Notes: generated by a model from the letters alone, not told the origin. 64,000 nt of DNA from Macrococcoides bohemicum (GCF_042658685.1 NZ_JBHSQY010000002.1); one strand, 5' to 3'; shown: positions 40,822-50,039, counted from the stretch's first letter. Numbers and translations: made by a program.

Positions 40822-41199
40822 ATGATTAGACAATTTGAAGTTAATGATATAGATGCCGTTCAGCAGATGAATGCAGCAGAAGGTTGGGATAATCTAGTTG
40901 TGCGTCATGAACAGACACTTGCTGCATGGTTAAATAGTGAGAGTTACGTCTTTATTGAAGATGAGCAGGTCGTCGGGTGTGCTAGAGCCATTACGGATGG
41001 TCATGTTAGTCTGTATCTTTGTGAGTTGATTACACATCGCAACTATAGAGGTCGTGGTATTGCAAAGGCATTGATTGAACATATTCACCAGTTATACCCG
41101 ACAACACGCATGGAATTGCTGGCAACAAATGACTCTAAAGGCTATTATGGAAAAAGTTTTAGACCATTTTATGGTTTTAGAAGAACATTTGGAGAATAG
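40822..41199 (+). CDS. Small GNAT acetyltransferase
   Basis: 125 aa, a minimal GNAT. Motif A is LITHRNYRGRGIAKALIEHI (R-G-R-G-I-A, residues about 74-93), followed by MELLATNDSKGYYGKSFRPF and YGFRRTFGE. The N-terminal IRQFEVNDIDAVQQMNAAEGW is usual for the group. Substrate unknown. AGAAGGGG before ATG 40822. It ends in a perfect hairpin of repeat family A that serves as its terminator. Confidence 0.85.
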   Translation: MIRQFEVNDIDAVQQMNAAEGWDNLVVRHEQTLAAWLNSESYVFIEDEQVVGCARAITDGHVSLYLCELITHRNYRGRGIAKALIEHIHQLYPTTRMELLATNDSKGYYGKSFRPFYGFRRTFGE

Positions 41200-41212
41200 T
41201 GATAAAAATTGT

Positions 41213-41260
41213 GCATCTTTTCCGGATACTTGGATTATCCGGAAAAGATGCGCTTTTTAT
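41213..41260 (+). terminator. Family A hairpin acting as terminator
   Basis: Perfect 16-bp arms GCATCTTTTCCGGATA and complement, 7-nt loop (CTTGGAT), then GCGCTTTTTATTTT. It starts 13 nt after the GNAT stop codon. The same hairpin is repeated in the array at 17203-17425. Confidence 0.9.
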
Positions 41261-41336
41261 TTTAGTTTCGTAAAAAGGTAATTACTACTATCATCGCATG
41301 ATTTTTGATATATTTTAGATAAAAGGAGCTGATACA

Positions 41337-42116
41337 ATGAATTTAGGTTTACAAGGAAAAGTCGCAGTTATCACAGGTTCTAGTAAAGGTATCGGAAAAG
41401 AAACAGCAACAGTTCTGGCTGAAGAAGGTGCAAACGTCGTTATTGCCAGCCGTCATGAAGATGAACTGATTAAAGTGGTAAAAGAAATTAAAGAGAAAAC
41501 AGGCAAAGATGTCGCTTATCAAGTATGTGACGTAACAAAAGAAGCTGATTGTAATGCATTTGTTCAAAAGGCAATTGATACTTATGGCAAGCTTGATATA
41601 TTAATCAATAACGCAGGTAGTGCGTTTGCTAAAAATTTTGAAGAAGTTTCTCTGAATGATTGGCAGGAGGATTTGGATCTTAAACTTTTTGGAGCATTGC
41701 ATATGTTGCATGCCGCGATTCCAGAGCTTAAGAAAAAAGGCGGTGCGATTGTTAATCTTACAGCTGTAGCAGGTAAGAATCCACCTGCAAACACAACACC
41801 AACCTCTGTTACGCGCGCGGCAGGATTGGCATTAACAAAGACACTCAGCAAAGATTTAGCACAATACAATATTCGAGTGAATGCTGTATGTATCGGTTTA
41901 ATTCGTAGCGGACAAATTGAGAAACGCTGGCAGGAAGAAGCACCGGAATTAACGTGGGAAGAATATGCAAGAGATCCGAAGTTTGGTATTCCATTAGGAC
42001 GTATTGGCGATACACGTGAAGCAGCGAATGTCATTACATTCTTAGTAAGTGAAGCGGCAAGTTATGTGAGCGGTGTAGCAGTTAATATCGATGGTGGGAA
42101 ATCACCGAGTTTATAA
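41337..42116 (+). CDS. SDR-family oxidoreductase lacking the usual Tyr-Lys pair
   Basis: 259 aa. Classical SDR fold: cofactor loop TGSSKGIG (14-20), NNAG (91-94), and the C-terminal GVAVNIDGGKSPSL. The catalytic region reads IVNLTAVAGKNPPANTTPTSVTRAAGLALTK, so the Y-x-x-x-K motif expected about 13 residues after the Ser position is replaced by T-S-V-T-R (156-160), and the Ser itself looks like Thr142. Such proteins can keep NAD(P) binding with altered or different chemistry. AAAGGAGC precedes the ATG. Single gene with terminator. Confidence 0.85.
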   Translation: MNLGLQGKVAVITGSSKGIGKETATVLAEEGANVVIASRHEDELIKVVKEIKEKTGKDVAYQVCDVTKEADCNAFVQKAIDTYGKLDILINNAGSAFAKNFEEVSLNDWQEDLDLKLFGALHMLHAAIPELKKKGGAIVNLTAVAGKNPPANTTPTSVTRAAGLALTKTLSKDLAQYNIRVNAVCIGLIRSGQIEKRWQEEAPELTWEEYARDPKFGIPLGRIGDTREAANVITFLVSEAASYVSGVAVNIDGGKSPSL

Positions 42117-42142
42117 TCTTAACTTCATATATGATTATCTTT

Positions 42143-42173
42143 GAACACACTAACGTGTGTTCTTTTTTTTTTT
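42143..42173 (+). terminator. Intrinsic terminator after SDR gene
   Basis: Perfect GAACACAC/GTGTGTTC arms, TAAC loop, about 12 T. Confidence 0.93.
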
Positions 42174-42194
42174 TAAAATTTTTACAAATAATGC

Positions 42195-42222
42195 TTGCAA
42201 TAATCCGTTCTAGGTGTATTAT
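42195..42222 (+). promoter_or_regulatory. Probable promoter of the YtrA-type ABC operon
   Basis: TTGCAA (42195-42200), 16-bp spacer, TATTAT (42217-42222). The stretch AGTACAGTTAATACAGT just downstream contains two ACAGT words and may be the operator, but it is not a clear palindrome. Confidence 0.5.
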
Positions 42223-42263
42223 AATAAGTAGTACAGTTAATACAGTAGAAATGGAGGGGTTAT

Positions 42264-42644
42264 ATGATTTCAATTGATAATCGTAGCCGAATCCCAATAT
42301 ATGAACAACTCGTCAATGGATTTAAACTACAGATCATGAATGGTGTATTACAAGCAGATGATCAATTACCTTCTGTTCGTCAATTGGCTCAGGAGCTAAC
42401 GATTAATCCTAATACCATACAGAAAGCCTATCGTGAATTAGAACGATTAGGCTATACCTATTCAGTACCTGGTAAAGGAAGTTTTGTGAATAAAGTAGAA
42501 GACACGATGCAAAAGGAGCGAATTACAATGTTATCTGAATCTCTAGAGAAAATCGTTCAGGAGTTATTGTTCTTAGGCTTAACGAAGGAAGAGATAATAG
42601 AAAAGATAGAGTCGATGAGGGGTGATAACGATGATTCAAATTAA
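42264..42644 (+). CDS. YtrA-subfamily GntR regulator
   Basis: 126 aa, the short length typical of YtrA regulators that lack a large effector domain. HTH: SVRQLAQELTINPNTIQKAYRELERLGYTYSVPGKGSFV (read in parts, residues about 34-72). The C-terminal 45 residues form the dimer helices. TGGAGGGG precedes ATG 42264. YtrA-type regulators almost always repress an adjacent ABC transporter, here the next two genes; induction by cell-wall antibiotics or peptides is known for several members. It overlaps the ATPase gene by 14 nt. Confidence 0.92.
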   Translation: MISIDNRSRIPIYEQLVNGFKLQIMNGVLQADDQLPSVRQLAQELTINPNTIQKAYRELERLGYTYSVPGKGSFVNKVEDTMQKERITMLSESLEKIVQELLFLGLTKEEIIEKIESMRGDNDDSN

Positions 42645-43533
42645 TGATGTAACGAAAAGATTTGGACATTTCACTGCGGTAAGTGATGCCACGTTAACAA
42701 TTGAACCAGGGAGTATTCAAGGATTACTTGGAAGTAATGGTGCAGGTAAGACGACATTACTTAAGATGATTGCAGGGATTTACAAAGCTGATAATGGCAG
42801 CATTACTTTTAACGAACAAGATATCTTTGAGAATGAAGATTACAAATCTAAGATGATTTTTATATCTGATATACCTTACTTTTTTGGGCATGCAAACTTA
42901 GAGGAGATGGCTGATTTTTATCATAAGTTATATCCTGATTTCAGTGTTGAACGCTTTAATCAGTTATCTGAACTGGTTAAGATGAACCCAAAGAAAAAGC
43001 TATCTAAACTTTCAAAAGGGATGCAGCGTCAATGCGCATTTATATTAGCCATTGCAGCGCGTCCTGAAGTAATGTTACTGGATGAACCTTTTGACGGACT
43101 TGATCCGATTGTTAGACATACGATTAAAAATATTCTCATTCAGGACGTGAGTAATCACGATATGGCATTGTTTGTATCCAGTCATAACTTACGTGAGATG
43201 GAAGACTTTTGTGATTCAGTGACGCTGATGCATGAAGGACGTGTACTGATGACACGTGACCTCGATGATTTAAAAGGAAATGTAGCTAAGATTCAGATGG
43301 CTTTCAGTTCGTTACCTGATGAATCATTCTATAAAGGGATGAATGTGATTGATAAATCGATAAAAGGTCGTGTTGTGACTTGTATCGTAAAAGACAACCT
43401 GGACAGAGTAGAAGAATATATTACAAAAGCAGATCCACTGCTCTATGATATATTACCACTCACATTGGAAGAAATATTTACTTATGAATTAGGAGGGTAC
43501 GGTTATGCAATCGAAAACATCATTGTGGAATAA
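42631..43533 (+). CDS. ABC transporter ATP-binding protein
   Basis: 300 aa from ATG 42631 (GAGGGGTG upstream). Walker A GSNGAGKTT (34-42), signature KLSKGMQRQ (about 130-138), Walker B EVMLLDEPFDGLD (about 150-162), and the H-loop SSHNLREME. The C-terminal 80 residues are an extension seen in export-type ATPases of the YtrB/PmtA kind. It pairs with the permease at 43505, which it overlaps by 29 nt. Likely exports or senses an antimicrobial or membrane-active compound; the substrate is unknown. Confidence 0.92.
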   Translation: MIQINDVTKRFGHFTAVSDATLTIEPGSIQGLLGSNGAGKTTLLKMIAGIYKADNGSITFNEQDIFENEDYKSKMIFISDIPYFFGHANLEEMADFYHKLYPDFSVERFNQLSELVKMNPKKKLSKLSKGMQRQCAFILAIAARPEVMLLDEPFDGLDPIVRHTIKNILIQDVSNHDMALFVSSHNLREMEDFCDSVTLMHEGRVLMTRDLDDLKGNVAKIQMAFSSLPDESFYKGMNVIDKSIKGRVVTCIVKDNLDRVEEYITKADPLLYDILPLTLEEIFTYELGGYGYAIENIIVE

Positions 43534-45412
43534 ATCACTATTCAAAAATTTATCTCGCAACATTATGTTTTTAACTGTGATTAATATCATCTGCACGTTT
43601 ATTTTAGTGCCGTTCTCCTATTTTATGATGGATGTAGAAGGTACGAATAATATTAGTAAGTATATTATAGGCTCATTAAATACAGCAGGCATTTATTTCT
43701 TCGGCACAATGCTCTATGCAGGCTTATGCGGAATTTTCATCACCTATTTTTTAAAGGGACAAGCTGCATCTGATTTTATTCATAGTTTGCCGATTAAACG
43801 CCATCGAATTTTAAATACAGTATACGTGACGTACTTTACGCATGTATTCTTCAATTTATTGATAAATGGTATTATCACATTATTATGTGGCATTAAATTT
43901 TATGGGATTAATATAGAGAAAGTACTTATATGGATGCTATTAAGCTTATTGATTCATTTGTTTATCTTTAGTCTGACTGTATTATTAAGCTTATTGATAA
44001 ATAATTATTTAAGTCATATAGTAGGGACAATTGCACTGCTTATTTCCCCGGTAATCATGGGAACGCTAATCTATACGACACATATGGTGTTATTCAAAGG
44101 GCTTTCAGAATATCCGGAAATATTTCTAAATGATATAACGATACCATTGAAGTTTATGGAGTATGTGGTGACCGATCGCTACAACTTTATCTATTTAGTT
44201 GTGATGTTTATTATTTCAATCGTTATGATAGCACTCTCTTATTATGTATATATGCGACGTCAAAATGAACGTATCAATGAACCTTATGCAAATCAGTTTA
44301 TCCATTTGATCATTTATTTTATTATGCTGCTTATTGCGACACTACTTGGAGGTTTAATTTTTAGTTCTTTATTTAGTGAGACGAAGATTGTATCGTTAAT
44401 TATATATATAATCGCGTTTACAGTTGCTTTCATGCTGATGGAAATGATTTCACAGAAATCTGCGCGAATCACATTTGATAAACGACTTTATATCACTTCA
44501 TTTGGGATTGTAGCATTAGCTTTAATGTTAGTCATCATTTCAGGATATATGCGTGAACAATTTATACCTGATAAAAAAGAAATCTCATCTGTCGCAACAA
44601 CTTTTGAAGATGCTAATCAAATGTACATGAATCAAAGTTTGCTGAACGATACGAAAGTAAGCAATCAAGCATTTATTGATAGTGTTGTCGATGCACATAA
44701 ACAATTAAAGAACCCAAAAAAAGGTGTCTATAACAACGATGTAGCAGTCCGTACGATACATATTCAGTATATTATGAATAATGGTCGAGTAGTTGATAGA
44801 AATTATGAAGTCTTTGAAAAAGATTATGATAACTACATTAAGCGTGTCAATACAGAAGACAATATGAAAGCGCTAATCACTGCACTTGATCTTAGTAAGC
44901 ATAAAAAAGATCAAATTTCTATTACCCATGAAGTGAATAATGATTCATTTACGGGTGACAGCATGAATAACAAACAAAAAGAAAAGCTTATAAAAGTTCT
45001 GGAAACAAGTATTAAAGAAAGAAGTTTTAATTCAAATCTTGAAGCAGGAAGAACAAAGTATAGCATTACTTTCGATTATGAACATGTTAAATCGAATGGA
45101 ATGGTTACCGAGTCTGGAAGTTATGACGTTCCGATTTCGATATACGATACGAAGTTAATACAATTTCTAATTGATGAGGAAATCATCTCTGAGCCGAGTG
45201 ATGTAATAAAAGATGGTAACGTATATGAACTTCCTCGCAAAACATCTTTTGAACATGTCAGAAATATTGAATCAATAAGTGATATTAAAGGTGCTAAAAA
45301 AATAGACAGAAAAGATTTTAAACGCATGGTAAACGCACAACAGATTGATTCAAAAGGGCAACGAATCTTCGTTATTGATAGCCTGGAAAAATCATTTATA
45401 TTTATGAAATAA
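43505..45412 (+). CDS. Large ABC transporter permease with extracytoplasmic C-terminal domain
   Basis: 635 aa. The first about 355 residues contain roughly ten hydrophobic segments (for example 18-40, 52-78, 98-125, 143-165, 170-195, 232-252, 265-290, 300-315, 330-350). The last about 280 residues are hydrophilic and contain no membrane span, so they form one large domain, probably outside the cell, as in Bacillus permeases annotated with DUF6449. GGAGGG precedes ATG 43505. With the preceding ATPase and YtrA regulator it forms a compact three-gene operon. The substrate is unknown. Confidence 0.82.
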   Translation: MQSKTSLWNKSLFKNLSRNIMFLTVINIICTFILVPFSYFMMDVEGTNNISKYIIGSLNTAGIYFFGTMLYAGLCGIFITYFLKGQAASDFIHSLPIKRHRILNTVYVTYFTHVFFNLLINGIITLLCGIKFYGINIEKVLIWMLLSLLIHLFIFSLTVLLSLLINNYLSHIVGTIALLISPVIMGTLIYTTHMVLFKGLSEYPEIFLNDITIPLKFMEYVVTDRYNFIYLVVMFIISIVMIALSYYVYMRRQNERINEPYANQFIHLIIYFIMLLIATLLGGLIFSSLFSETKIVSLIIYIIAFTVAFMLMEMISQKSARITFDKRLYITSFGIVALALMLVIISGYMREQFIPDKKEISSVATTFEDANQMYMNQSLLNDTKVSNQAFIDSVVDAHKQLKNPKKGVYNNDVAVRTIHIQYIMNNGRVVDRNYEVFEKDYDNYIKRVNTEDNMKALITALDLSKHKKDQISITHEVNNDSFTGDSMNNKQKEKLIKVLETSIKERSFNSNLEAGRTKYSITFDYEHVKSNGMVTESGSYDVPISIYDTKLIQFLIDEEIISEPSDVIKDGNVYELPRKTSFEHVRNIESISDIKGAKKIDRKDFKRMVNAQQIDSKGQRIFVIDSLEKSFIFMK

Positions 45413-45435
45413 GCAGGGATTTTCCCTGCTTTTTG
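45412..45435 (+). terminator. Intrinsic terminator of the ABC operon
   Basis: AGCAGGGA/TCCCTGCT arms, 3-nt loop, TTTT; it begins at the stop codon. Confidence 0.9.
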
Positions 45436-45462
45436 TTATAATTTTATATATGGAGGTGTGCT

Positions 45463-46950
45463 ATGCCGAAAAAAACGAAACAAGTAACTAAATCTAAGCC
45501 TAGAAATAAACGCAGAAAAAAGAAATTTGGTTTCAAAAAAATTGCGCTCATCTGCTTTGGCGCATATATTGTTTGTGCGATATATGGTGCCAATAAGCCA
45601 TTACCTGGTGGCGTGTCGAAATGGTTTGATTATAGTAAGACGAATGATGCTGAAGTGTTGATTGATAATACATATGAGAAAGATAAAGTGATGCATTACG
45701 ATCACGAAATCTTTAATGCTCAATTACAGGCAATTCGCGATGCACAGGACTTTATTATTCTGGATATGTTTTTATTTAATAATGCTTATGATGGTGAAAT
45801 TGAATTTCCTAAATTAACTGAACAATTAACGGATGCATTAGTTGCTAAAAAGAAGGCTCAACCGAATATTAGAATATATATGTTAACTGACCCGATCAAT
45901 TCATTCTACGGCAGTTATACACCTGAGCATTATAAAAAGTTGCGCGCTAATGGTATTAACTTATACGAGACGAATTTAGTAGCACTAAGAGACTCTAATC
46001 CAGTATATTCAGGTTTCTGGCGCCCAACATTACGTTGGTTTGGTAATAATGAGAATGGATTAATTACCAATATTTTTTCTAAAGATGAACCGAATGTAAC
46101 GGTTCGTGGATTTGGTAGATTGCTCAATATGAAAGCTAATCACCGTAAAACGTTAGTAACAGAGAAGACTGCAATTATTGCTTCAAGTAACCCACATGAT
46201 CCGAGTGGTCATCATCAAAATGTTGCATTAAAAGTAAGAGGTCAGATTCAGGAAGATTTAATCAATAGTGAAGTACATGCGATGAATATGAGTGGTGCAG
46301 ATTTAAGAGTTGATGATTTTAAGATCAATGCACGCGCATTTAATAATGGTATGAATTATACGACAACACTAGTTACTGAAGGGAAGATTAAAGCTGCTCT
46401 GTTAGAAGAGATTGGTCGAATGAGTGATGGAGATTCTATTAAGATGGGCATGTTCTATATTGCTGATCGAGATATTGTAAAATCTTTAATTAATGCAAGT
46501 AAACGTGGTGTAGATGTGCAGTTAATTCTAGATATAAATAAAGAAGCATTCGGTAAAGAAAAACCGGGCATTCCGAATAAACCGGTTGCACACGAGTTAA
46601 TTGCAAAGTCAGATGATAACATCAAGATTAAATGGGCAGTGAGTCATGGTGAACAGTATCATGCGAAATTTACATTGCTGAAAGATAACGATAAGCATGA
46701 ATCGACTTTAATCTTAGGAAGTGCGAATTTAACAAGACGTAATGTCGGTGACTTAAATCTAGAGACGGATGTTATGATTTCTGGACAATCGAACTTACCG
46801 GTATTTACTAAGATTGATCAGGATTTTGATGCGAAATGGGATAATACTTATGCGCATGTAACAGATCATTATGATGTAAAGAAGGATCCTTCATTCTTGA
46901 AATCAGTAATATATCGTATTCAGGAATTTAGTGGATTATCAAGTTTTTAA
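45463..46950 (+). CDS. Phospholipase D-family (cardiolipin-synthase-like) membrane protein
   Basis: 495 aa. A very basic N-terminus (KKTKQVTKSKPRNKRRKKK) precedes a membrane anchor (residues 26-42). Two PLD motifs follow: KANHRKTLVTEKTAIIASS (His227, Lys229) and QYHAKFTLLKDND with LGSANLTRRN about 25 residues on. Two HKD motifs form one active site in PLD proteins such as cardiolipin synthases, but the usual two-helix anchor of Cls is replaced by a single one, so the substrate may differ. GGAGGTG precedes the ATG. Followed by the family C hairpin array. Confidence 0.85.
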   Translation: MPKKTKQVTKSKPRNKRRKKKFGFKKIALICFGAYIVCAIYGANKPLPGGVSKWFDYSKTNDAEVLIDNTYEKDKVMHYDHEIFNAQLQAIRDAQDFIILDMFLFNNAYDGEIEFPKLTEQLTDALVAKKKAQPNIRIYMLTDPINSFYGSYTPEHYKKLRANGINLYETNLVALRDSNPVYSGFWRPTLRWFGNNENGLITNIFSKDEPNVTVRGFGRLLNMKANHRKTLVTEKTAIIASSNPHDPSGHHQNVALKVRGQIQEDLINSEVHAMNMSGADLRVDDFKINARAFNNGMNYTTTLVTEGKIKAALLEEIGRMSDGDSIKMGMFYIADRDIVKSLINASKRGVDVQLILDINKEAFGKEKPGIPNKPVAHELIAKSDDNIKIKWAVSHGEQYHAKFTLLKDNDKHESTLILGSANLTRRNVGDLNLETDVMISGQSNLPVFTKIDQDFDAKWDNTYAHVTDHYDVKKDPSFLKSVIYRIQEFSGLSSF

Positions 46951-46960
46951 AAATGGTATT

Positions 46961-47119
46961 TGATGGCCGACAAACTGGATTTATCGGCCAAAAATCCACA
47001 AAATTATAGGGAAATCGAGACTGATGGCCGACAAACAGTATTTATCGGCCAAGAATCCACAAAATTAGAGGGAAAATGAAAATGATGGCCGACAAACTGG
47101 ATTTATCGGCCAAAAAAAT
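46961..47119 (+). repeat. Array of three hairpins, 61-bp period (family C)
   Basis: TGATGGCCGACAAA...TTTATCGGCCA occurs three times; GGCCGA starts at 46965, 47026 and 47087, 61 bp apart both times. Each copy carries the same C-A mismatch in the stem (CGACAAA against TTTATCG). Linkers begin AAAATCCACAAAATTA or similar. The array starts about 10 nt after the PLD-gene stop codon. A perfect version of the hairpin lies at 3996-4032. Confidence 0.9.
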
Positions 47120-47151
47120 CCCCATTTCAAACTTTTTTTAAAAAAATGTTG

Positions 47152-47180
47152 TTGACAGATAATTTGATTCACTGTAACAT
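47152..47180 (+). promoter_or_regulatory. Promoter of the met operon
   Basis: TTGACA (47152-47157), 17-bp spacer, TAACAT (47175-47180), about 20 nt before the SAM riboswitch. Confidence 0.75.
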
Positions 47181-47200
47181 GTAAAACAAATTAATAATTA

Positions 47201-47306
47201 TTTTATCAAGAGAGACAGAGGGATATGGCCCGATGAAGTCTCAGCAGCGGACTCTAATTTAGAGCACTGTGCTAATTCCATCAAGCTCACGCTTGGCAGA
47301 TAAATT
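47201..47306 (+). ncRNA. SAM-I (S-box) riboswitch
   Basis: Conserved S-box core: TTTATCAAGAGAGACAGAGG at the 5' side (P1 TTTATC pairs with GATAAA at 47299-47304), GGCCCGATGAAGTCTCAGCA and then GTGCTAATTCCATCAAGC. SAM binding should stabilise P1 and let the downstream terminator form, turning off metNIQ when methionine/SAM is plentiful. Confidence 0.95.
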
Positions 47307-47315
47307 CGGACGTAT

Positions 47316-47356
47316 AACGTGCATTTAGCTACCAGCTGAGTGCACGTTTTTTATTT
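47316..47356 (+). terminator. SAM-riboswitch-controlled terminator
   Basis: AACGTGCA-TTAGCT / AGCTGA-TGCACGTT hairpin with a short ACC loop and TTTTTTATTTT, directly before the metN ribosome site. Confidence 0.92.
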
Positions 47357-47370
47357 TGGGAGGAGAAAAA

Positions 47371-48393
47371 ATGGGAATCATTGAAATTGATCACGTGACT
47401 AAAACGTATCAAACAAAGAAAGGTTCGATCAATGCACTAGATGATGTATCGCTTTCAATCGAGAAAGGTCAAATCTATGGCATTGTGGGATATTCAGGTG
47501 CTGGGAAATCAACTTTACTCAGGTTAATTAATCGACTTGAAGCGCCATCTTCTGGTCATGTATATGTTGAAGGTAGAGATATCGTTGGATTAAAGGAGAA
47601 AGATTTACGTAAACAGCGTCAAAATATTGGCATGATATTTCAGCAGTTTAATTTATTTAAAGCAAAGACAATCAGTGATAATATTCGTTATCCTTTAAAG
47701 CTAACGAAACAATATTCTAAAGCTGAAATCGAGCAGCGTGTGGACGAATTACTGGCATTTGTCGGTCTTGCTGATAAGAAAGACGATTACCCAAATCAGT
47801 TATCCGGTGGACAGAAGCAGCGTGTAGGTATTGCAAGAGCGTTAGCAACGAATCCTGATATATTACTTTGTGATGAAGCAACAAGTGCACTGGATCCTGA
47901 AACGACAGATGAAATATTAAACCTGTTAAAAGATATCAATGAAAAGCTTAATATCACGATAGTGATCATCACCCATGAGATGGAAGTTGTGAAATCAATT
48001 TGTGAAGAAGTAGCTGTAATGGAAAAGGGCAGAGTGGTTGAGAGTAACAAGGTATTTGAACTATTTACTACACCTGTTCATCCAACAACAAAGCGTTTTG
48101 TGCATAGTGTACTGAATGATGACATCCCTAAAGATATTAATGTTACGAATCGTAAACTATATCGATTTATCTTTAATCATGAACAAATTCTTGAGCCGGT
48201 ATTGAGTAAGATTGGTAGAGCAAATCATGTTGATTTTAATATTTTGTATGGCGGTATCACCGAGTTAACTGATAGATTATTTGGTAATTTATTAATCGAA
48301 GCAGTTGGTGATGTTCAAAATATTCAAAGTGCCTTATCAGAAATAACACAGCACGGCATAGAAGTAAGGGAGGTAGAAGGATTTGAAAACTGA
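47371..48393 (+). CDS. metN: Methionine ABC transporter ATP-binding protein
   Basis: 340 aa from ATG 47371 (GGGAGGAG upstream). Walker A GYSGAGKST (40-48), signature LSGGQKQR (about 140-147), Walker B ILLCDEATSALD, H-loop THEME. The C-terminal about 90 residues are the NIL (ACT-like) domain typical of MetN, which binds methionine and feeds back on transport. Powers import of methionine through MetI with MetQ as binding protein. Controlled by the S-box just upstream. Overlaps metI by 11 nt. Confidence 0.96.
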   Translation: MGIIEIDHVTKTYQTKKGSINALDDVSLSIEKGQIYGIVGYSGAGKSTLLRLINRLEAPSSGHVYVEGRDIVGLKEKDLRKQRQNIGMIFQQFNLFKAKTISDNIRYPLKLTKQYSKAEIEQRVDELLAFVGLADKKDDYPNQLSGGQKQRVGIARALATNPDILLCDEATSALDPETTDEILNLLKDINEKLNITIVIITHEMEVVKSICEEVAVMEKGRVVESNKVFELFTTPVHPTTKRFVHSVLNDDIPKDINVTNRKLYRFIFNHEQILEPVLSKIGRANHVDFNILYGGITELTDRLFGNLLIEAVGDVQNIQSALSEITQHGIEVREVEGFEN

Positions 48394-49048
48394 TTTAAGT
48401 ACATTCTGGCCAGTAATATTAGAGCACACGATCAGCACACTCATCATGGTAGCAATAACACTAGTTCTTGCTACGCTGATTGGTTTACCGTTAGGCATAC
48501 TGCTCTATGCAACTGGCAAAGGTAATATTTTAGAAAATAAGGTGTTAAATACAATTTTGAACGCAATCATCAATACAATTCGACCGATTCCGTTCATTAT
48601 TTTCCTCGTAGCACTGATTCCGATTACTAGATTTTTAGTAGGTACATCTATCGGGATATGGGCAGCGATATTTCCGATGACGTTAGCTGCATCATTATCT
48701 ATTGCGCGTGTTGTGGAAAACAATATCGTTTCAGTAGATCGTGGTGTAATTGAAGCAGCGCAGTCTATGGGTTCAAGTAAGTTTGATATTTTATTTAAAG
48801 TATTAATTCCGGAAGCAGCAGGAGCCCTCATTTTAGGGTTAACCTTTACTACCGTATCACTCATCGAGTTCTCTGCAGTAGCAGGTCTTGTTGGTGCTGG
48901 TGGCATAGGGTATCTCGCTTTTACATATGGCTATCAGCGCTTTGACGTTGTAGTCATGTTTATTACAGTGCTTATATTAATTGTTTTAGTTCAGATCACA
49001 CAATTTATCGGTAACAAAGTAGCAAGCATATATACAAGTCGTTTATAA
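48383..49048 (+). CDS. metI: Methionine ABC transporter permease
   Basis: 221 aa, five hydrophobic segments. The start is TTG 48383 with GGGAGGTAGAAGG upstream inside metN. The MetI-type EAA loop is VIEAAQSMGSSKFDILFKVLIPEA (read in parts, residues about 120-145). Forms the channel for methionine together with MetN. Confidence 0.95.
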   Translation: MKTDLSTFWPVILEHTISTLIMVAITLVLATLIGLPLGILLYATGKGNILENKVLNTILNAIINTIRPIPFIIFLVALIPITRFLVGTSIGIWAAIFPMTLAASLSIARVVENNIVSVDRGVIEAAQSMGSSKFDILFKVLIPEAAGALILGLTFTTVSLIEFSAVAGLVGAGGIGYLAFTYGYQRFDVVVMFITVLILIVLVQITQFIGNKVASIYTSRL

Positions 49049-49065
49049 AAAAGGAGAATGAAAAG

Positions 49066-49905
49066 ATGAAAAAGTTATTCGTTTTATTTTTAAGTTTAAT
49101 CGTAGTTCTAGCAGCATGTGGTAGTAAAGAAGATGAAAAGACAGTTAAGATTGGTGTAACTGGCGTGGACTCTAAAGTCTGGGATGTTGTTAAGAAAGAA
49201 GCAGAGAAGGATGGCATAAAAATTGAATTTGTTGAATTCCAGGATTACACAGCACCTAACAATGCGCTTGCTGAAGGTGAAATTGATTTAAATGCGTTCC
49301 AGCATTTCGCTTTCTTAGATCAGTTTAAAAAAGACCATAAATTAAAATTATCTGTAGTAGGTACAACAGTATTTGCACCACTTGGCGCATATACTAAAAA
49401 GATTCAAGACATTAAAGATGTGAAAAAAGGCGATACAATTGCAATTCCTAATGACGTTACTAACCAGGCGCGTGCATTAAAGTTATTAGAACAAGCTGGA
49501 TTGTTAAAGCTATCTAGTGACTTCGGTCTATTTGGTGGACCAGACAAAATTGAAGAAAACAAACTTGATCTAAAAATCAAACCGATTGATGCGCAGCAAA
49601 CACCACGTGTATTAGAAGATGTAGCAGTTTCTATCATTAATAATGGTGTAGCAGCGCGTGCTGGACTAAATCCAAAAGATGATCCGATTTATCTGGAAGA
49701 TGCGGATAATAAAGATGTCGCACCATACATTAATGTTATTGCAGCGAAAACAGAAGATAAAGATAACAAAACATATAAGAAAATCGTTGAATTATATCAC
49801 TCTGATTTAGCTAAAGATGCTTTAAAGGAAGATACGAAAGACGGTGAAATTGCGAAAAACTTATCACAAGATGAAATCAATAAGATTGAAGAGGGTTTGA
49901 AATAG
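49066..49905 (+). CDS. metQ: Methionine-binding lipoprotein MetQ
   Basis: 279 aa. Lipoprotein signal with lipobox LAAC (Cys18). The NlpA/MetQ fold is visible in VKIGVTGVDSKVWDVV, VEFQDYTAPNNALAEGEIDLNAFQH (read in parts) and DVAVSIINNGVAARAGL. Captures methionine outside the membrane and delivers it to MetNI. AAAGGAG precedes the ATG; 17 nt after metI. A terminator closes the operon about 80 nt downstream. Confidence 0.95.
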   Translation: MKKLFVLFLSLIVVLAACGSKEDEKTVKIGVTGVDSKVWDVVKKEAEKDGIKIEFVEFQDYTAPNNALAEGEIDLNAFQHFAFLDQFKKDHKLKLSVVGTTVFAPLGAYTKKIQDIKDVKKGDTIAIPNDVTNQARALKLLEQAGLLKLSSDFGLFGGPDKIEENKLDLKIKPIDAQQTPRVLEDVAVSIINNGVAARAGLNPKDDPIYLEDADNKDVAPYINVIAAKTEDKDNKTYKKIVELYHSDLAKDALKEDTKDGEIAKNLSQDEINKIEEGLK

Positions 49906-49987
49906 ATAGATTGCTCCTCGGCAATTAATGTTCACTTAGTGAGACTCTAGGTGAACAACCCCCTTTAACGCCATACCCATCCCAAAT

Positions 49988-50021
49988 AAACCCCCTTATT
50001 CAGCTGGATAAGGGGGTTTGT
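49988..50021. terminator. Intrinsic terminator between metQ and the glucosaminidase gene
   Basis: AAACCCCCTTAT/ATAAGGGGGTTT arms, 8-nt loop; T/A-runs short. Convergent genes use it from both sides. Confidence 0.85.
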
Positions 50022-50039
50022 GATATTATCGTTTAAATA

